A DNA stretch of 64,000 bases from Amylostereum areolatum. Taxonomy: Eukaryota; Basidiomycota; Agaricomycetes; Russulales; Stereaceae. The translations under genes and the position numbers were made by a program. The DNA lies in the NCBI GenBank assembly GCA_012932865.1, contig SAXG01000034.1, positions 372,001-436,000 on the forward strand, written 5' to 3'. Shown here one piece after another: positions 59,006 through 64,000 of the stretch (positions are counted from its first letter, which is position 1; each line of letters opens with the position of its first letter). Under the pieces are notes generated by a model. It saw only the letters and a list, made by a program, of their open reading frames with translations, was not told the DNA's origin and did not search any database.

Positions 59006-61224
59006 ATGGACCCCGGTATGGTTGATACCACCGAGGCTGAGTGCGTACTGTCGTCGCCCAACTCATTCCGTCTTGGTATTCTCTTCACTTACCTTCCGAT
59101 GCTAGGAAGAAAGATGTCGAGAACCCTCCCCCCGAACCCTCGTCTCGTCGTGGAACAGCGTTTTGGATGGTCTTCATCGCTAACTGGGCATGCGACTTTT
59201 TGTCTGCCCTTGACCTCGTACGTCCCTCTTCGCATCGCCCACCCGATACAGGCAATTCAAATCCGAATCATTCTAGACTGCAATATCCACGGCTCTCCCA
59301 ACGATAGTGGAGAAGTTGGATGGCTCGGACTTCATCTGGGCAGGAAGCGCATACGCCCTCGCTTCGACCGCCGTCCTCCCCATGTGTGGCGGCCTCGTAT
59401 CCATCTTCGGTCGAAAGCCGATTCTACTCATCTCTATCGCGTTTTTTGCCGTCGGTTCGGCCTTGTGTGGCGCCGCACAGAACATGAATATGCTCATAGC
59501 CGGTCGAGGTATGTCTCTCCACTCGTTGTCGCATATCCATCTAATACCTTAAGACTAACTTGTCTTCTAGCCATCCAAGGCTTTGGAGGCGGCGGTTGCA
59601 TATCCGTCACCGAAATCATATTCGCCGATCTGGTCCCGCTTCCTGAGCGAGGGAGCTTTCTCGGAATATCCGCTTCGTATGTTCGTCTTCACCCTTCGAT
59701 GCCACATTGCTCATGTTGTTCTTAGCGTGTGGGCGTTTGCATGGTAAAAGCGGTTTCATTCTACTTGGTCACCCTGCGCTCACCTCTGTTAAAGTGCGAT
59801 TGGCCCTCCCATAGGTGGTGGACTGGCCAGTTCCGGCTCATGGCGGTGGCTTTTCTTCCTCAACCTTCCTATATGTGGGATTGCAATGGCCCTTGTCATC
59901 ATCTTCCTGCGGGTCAAGGCTCCGCAAGGCGACTTCCGCTCCAAGATAGGCCGCATGGACTGGCTGTAAGCCCTCCGTTCATTCCCCAAGCTTCGCGCCT
60001 CCGGAACTGATCATCTTCGATTGTGCAGTGGTAACATAGTCATCATCGGGAGCACGACGTCTGTTATCATCGCGCTAACGTGGGGTGGATTACGCTTTGC
60101 GTGGGCGTCTGTGCAAGTCTTGGCTCCACTATGCATTGGTCTGGTTGGAATCCTTTCTTTCTTCATCATTGAGGCGTTTTGGAGCACGGAGCCTACGGTA
60201 TGGTTTCTCTGTCGCCTACTTTCTCTGACACTCACAGCTAGCATTAGGTCCCGTGGGTAGCGGTGAAGAACTGGACCTCGATGAGCGGGTATGTCACCTT
60301 TTGCCCAGTTCCATCCGTATGGGTGTCTGATCTTTGCACCGCGTGGATAGATACATTGGCACCTTCTTCCATGGGATCGTCTCCATCGCGGTCATATGTT
60401 CGTCCTCCTTGCCTCCATATGATCACCAATTCTGACTGCTGGCCTATATCAGACTATCTTCCGGTCTATTTTCAAGCCGTCCAACTTGCATCGCCCATCG
60501 GTTCTGGCGTGGACATGTTTGGAGTTGCATTCACCGTTGCCCCCTTCGCGATCTTTTGCGGCGCAAGCATCCAGATCGCGAACAGGTACCGCCCCCAGAA
60601 CTACATCGGCTGGTTCCTCACGATCGTCGGCATCGGGCTTCTCACCCTCCTCGACGAGAAGAGCAGTAGGGCGTTCTACATTGGCATCCAACTCGTCGTC
60701 GGCGCAGGCCTCGGCATGATCTGGATCGGGACGCAATTCCCCATCCTCGCCCCGCTTCCGTTCTCGAACAACGCCCACGCTCTCGCATTCTTCACCTTCA
60801 TCCGCTGCTTCGCTCAGGTACGCTTAGCCGCCTCCTTCGCCGCCGGTGCTGGCTCACTGATCCTTCTGTTCCACAGAGCTGGGGTGTGGCCATCGGAGGC
60901 GCGATCCTCCAAAACGCCCTCAACCGCCGGCTCCCGGCGGGGTTCGACGCGCAATTCCCCGCGGGCGTGCAGCTTGCGTACGCGGCCATCCCGAAGATCC
61001 GCGGGCTGGACGAACCGCTGAAGTCACAGGTGCGCACCGCGTTTGCGCGCAGCATGCGGCTCCTGTGGCAGGTGATGATTGGATTCTCGGGCGCGGGACT
61101 GCTGAGCGTGCTGTTGATGCGGGAGCTTACAATGCGGAAGGATATGGACGAGCAATGGGGGCTTCAGGAGAGGGACCGAAAGGCGAATATTGAAGAAGGC
61201 GGTGAGCCTCCCGTGATGTCCTGA
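59006..61224 (+). CDS. Major facilitator superfamily exporter (DHA type, probably 14 helices)
   Basis: Eleven exons: 59006-59040, 59106-59217, 59277-59508, 59571-59676, 59726-59743 (18 nt), 59795-59965, 60029-60197, 60248-60288, 60351-60397, 60453-60817, 60877-61224; 547 residues. After a short polar N-terminus come AFWMVFIANWACDFLSALD, TAISTALPTIVEKLDGSDF and WAGSAYALASTAVLPMCGGL, with motif A-like GRKP between TM2 and TM3, GFGGGGCISV, the antiporter motif C (AIGPPIGGGLASSGSWRWLF) and later helices to a charged tail. These are features of drug:H+ antiporter (DHA2-like) exporters, often found in fungal metabolite clusters. Splice junctions all keep the frame. Substrate unknown; adjacency to the P450 and desaturase genes is suggestive only. 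Confidence 0.9.
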
Positions 61225-61972
61225 TGCACGAGTAGTACTCAATGTATTCGGTGAGGTTATTGACGACAATGCCGGCTGCTTGAAGGAGGTGTGAAGAGTA
61301 GCCGAGGGAAAGGCCTGGAACGTTCTCATTCAATTGTGAACGGCGACGGAGGGGCTGTAAGCACCCGTTATCGACAAGGATCCTGAACTTTTACTGATGC
61401 GCGGTTCAGGGGCGAATATGATCGATCTGTACGTTTCTTTGCTATATTTATATACCTCCCACGAACTCAACGTCAACGCCGAATGGTCATGTGTAGATGT
61501 AGCCAACAAGTCGAGTGTCCCCCCTCCTCACGAAACTGACTCGGAAGCCCAGCTACTTCGAGAATTGCGAATTCGATGGTCAAGGATCCTTGCTGCTGGA
61601 CTCATGTCACGCTCTCCCTGCCACGTCCCAGTCCAAATGTAACAGAAAGCCATAAAATACGAAAGCGGTCTGCATCTTCCAAGTCGGCTATCAGTTCTTC
61701 CATCTCATCCCTCTGTTTGTTCTACTGATGATCTTTTCTGCGGGGGTGTGAAGCGGGAGACATACAGCCAGTGCGCGTTAAGAGACTAAGTCTTCTCCGC
61801 GAGATGATGTTTCCAGATCCGACGCTGAAGCGGCGATGCAGGATCAGTAAGCGCGCGACATTCAAAATCCTACATATCTGAGGGTGACTGTCCGACGTGG
61901 CTTCCTCCCGAAGTCGATCACACTTGCTGTCTACTCACTTCGCGCCTTCCGACGTATCTCCCGGGTAGTCTG
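61225..61972. other. Intergenic spacer
   Basis: 0.75 kb between the exporter and the right DUF6534 copy; nothing recognised. Confidence 0.6.
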
Positions 61973-64000
61973 ATGACTAGCGTCGCGTCTTCCCCTCCTC
62001 CCGTCGTTCTACATCTCGGTCCAACCCTCGGTGTGCTCTACCTTGGAGTTGTTTTCCCTGCGATGTCGGTCGACCGGCTACACTTCGAGGGTGAACCAGC
62101 ACTGACTTCCCCACATGCGACAGGTTATACAGCATAACTTGCATCCAGACTTTCCTTTACTTCCAAACGTATTCAGGCAGGGATACCAAGATCATAAAAC
62201 TGATGGTCAGCATTATCCACTCGATGTCGCATTCAATCCTCATGTCCGCGACAGGTTCTCGTCATGCTGTGAGGAGGGCCTCCTCGAGTCGCATATTAAT
62301 CATGCTTGCTAATCATGGCAATGGCGAGATAGCGCCATAGACTCTGTCCACCAGGCCTTGGTCATCCACGTAGGATATTACTATCTCATCACCGCATATG
62401 CCCAACCGGCTGCGCTCTCAGGCGTTGTTTGGTGCGTCGCGTAGCGTTGGTCTTTCGATTCCTCTGTTCTGATGGAACTGTCGCGCATCCAGGTCCCTGC
62501 TTGTATGTGCCACAGACACACCACAGTATTCCACAACTAATCCTGGAGTTTTCACCAGGTTTCCGTATTCTTTACTGTCAGTGTTTCGATTTGATTCACC
62601 GTGGGGAACTCGAAAACCCTGATATTCTGGCCCCTTCCGGGCCGATGCAGGCGATCTCCAGTCTCATTTTTGAATCGTACGTTCAGTCCGGCACTGCCGT
62701 TCAGGCTGATCCAATTCTCGCAGATTCTTCGTGTGGCGGCTGTATCGGTGTAAGTCCTACTCTCCATAGGTGGGTGCGGAATTCTCACTGACGTTGCTCT
62801 CGCTCTGCAGTTAGCGGCGGTAACAAGTGGCTTTGTGGATTCTTGGTACGTAGCCTCCATAAATATACCGTCTACGGTTATTTACGCATAAGTTCAGTCT
62901 GCCTCGGCCATAACACATTTCGGTACGTTAGCCACTGCTGCTCGCAACAATGGATGAGCAGACATTAACATCTGGCAATCTCTAGGAATGAATATTGGTA
63001 CCTATTCTTCATGCATGGAGTGTCACGATTGGTTGCGCTTATCCTTTCTGTTCTCGTCCAGCGTGGCCTTTCCAAGTGTACGCTACAGTGATGCTTCTGC
63101 TATACGCCTGGTCTCACAGGCACACAGACTAGAAACCCCGACATTTAGCAAACTGCAGGCGTTCGGTGTATGCGGTTCTAATTTTTATACTCATCTCATT
63201 TTTCTGAATGCGCACCAACAGGGTATCTCAGTGAGCGGATACGCCATCGAGGTGGTCACCAACTGGATTATTTCCATCTCTCTCGTCTACTATCTTTCGC
63301 GCAGCCGAACCCACTTCAAGCGGTGTGTTTATCCTCAGCCATTCCGTTTCTTTTGCGACATTGAACCGAGTCGTCGCTGGTACTTTAGCACCGATACTAT
63401 GATCAATCGGCTCATAGCGTATACCGTTTCGACCGGTGGCCTCACCAGGTAAGCCGCCGCTCCTACAACTTCCGTGCACCGAGATCAAAATTATCTTCGT
63501 CCTGTCGACAGCATCGTCACCTTGATAAACGTTGTTTCGGTGGGTTCTCTGCGTGCTGTGAAGCCAAAGTAACCACTCAATTTCTACCGCAGTTCTCTGC
63601 GTGGCCGAACGACTTCTACTATGTATTCTTCAACTTCATGATCACCCCCTGTGCGGATTTCGCCTCATTGTCCCTTTTTTTGGCTTTCTGACTGTCTCGT
63701 CCAGTGTACAGCAACTCGTTGCTCGTGACGTACGGTTCCCGTGAACGTCACCCCTCTAATTGTTGGCTCACCGCTTGTTTATATAGTCTGAACACTCGCG
63801 ACCATGTCAGAGACGCCGCCTTCGGACAGACCACGAGCGCCGGTGTACAGTCCATCCCGTTCTCGAGGATATGGCGTGGTAAGAGGACCGGCCCCGATGA
63901 CAACAACACGGCCGATGTTGAATCCGCCGTGGTCAGAATTGACATCGAGACGGTGAGTGTCTTCCTGTCGAACGCGGTGCTTATTGAATACAGAGAATGC
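61973..64000 (+). pseudogene. DUF6534-type membrane protein, right copy (damaged, cut by window end)
   Basis: Exons match those of the left copy one for one: 61973-62064, 62124-62209, 62341-62431, 62493-62502, 62651-62676, 62725-62750, 62811-62845, 62986-63110, 63149-63322, 63389-63448, 63512-63539, 63593-63650, 63705-63729, 63787-63952, then out of the window. Shared segments include HLGPTLGVLYLGVVFPAM, YSITCIQTFLYFQTY, GGNKWLCGFL, YLSRSRTHFKR, NRLIAYTVSTGGLTS. Two faults stand out: the second intron begins GTCA|GCATT where the left copy has G|GTACTT, so no GT donor exists, and the second codon of exon 8 (62989-62991) is TGA where the left copy has CGA. The rest is open. Either a recent pseudogene or a gene using a GC-AG intron plus an undetected alternative acceptor. 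Confidence 0.6.

Overview
The window reads as nuclear DNA of a filamentous basidiomycete (Agaricomycetes, probably a polypore-like mushroom). Genes are cut by many introns of about 50-70 bp with GT..AG ends and frequent GTGCGT/GTACGT donors, exons are often very short, there are no bacterial-style operons, and the families are typical of mushrooms (DUF6534-type membrane proteins, a CYP with FSSG..C heme motif, UNC93-like MFS, GH47). Exon coordinates below were placed by hand from splice signals and reading frame.

Layout. 1-876: 3' end of an unidentified low-complexity protein. 877-12.8 kb: a very GC-rich, homopolymer-rich stretch holding one recognisable gene, a C2H2 zinc-finger factor on the minus strand (3072-4636) whose frame is interrupted twice. 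12.8-23.0 kb: ordinary housekeeping genes: UNC93-like transporter, alpha/beta hydrolase, thioredoxin, ER alpha-1,2-mannosidase (GH47, 17 exons), and a small conserved-looking acidic-tailed protein.

23.9-38.7 kb: the most unusual part. Four tandem paralogues (here A, B, C, D) of an uncharacterised seven-helix membrane protein all lie on the minus strand with the same eight-exon structure and a conserved TATA box. The spacers are themselves duplicated: they carry fragments of a centrin/caltractin gene (EF-hands 3-4), copies of a small two-exon ORF of 84 codons, and a longer block that recurs five times up to 41.1 kb. 41.2-43.5 kb is a nest of tandem repeats (163 bp x2, about 1 kb x2, 19 bp x3).

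43.8-64.0 kb: two DUF6534-type membrane-protein genes in opposite orientation (left copy intact on minus, right copy on plus, apparently damaged and running off the window) bracket six metabolic or transport genes: Mpo1/YGL010w-like dioxygenase, short-chain dehydrogenase, isoprenylcysteine methyltransferase-like enzyme, cytochrome P450, delta-12-type fatty acid desaturase and a DHA-type MFS exporter. P450 + desaturase + SDR + exporter side by side suggests lipid-derived secondary metabolism, but that is inference from neighbourhood only. I saw no convincing tRNA, rRNA, CRISPR or complete transposon.
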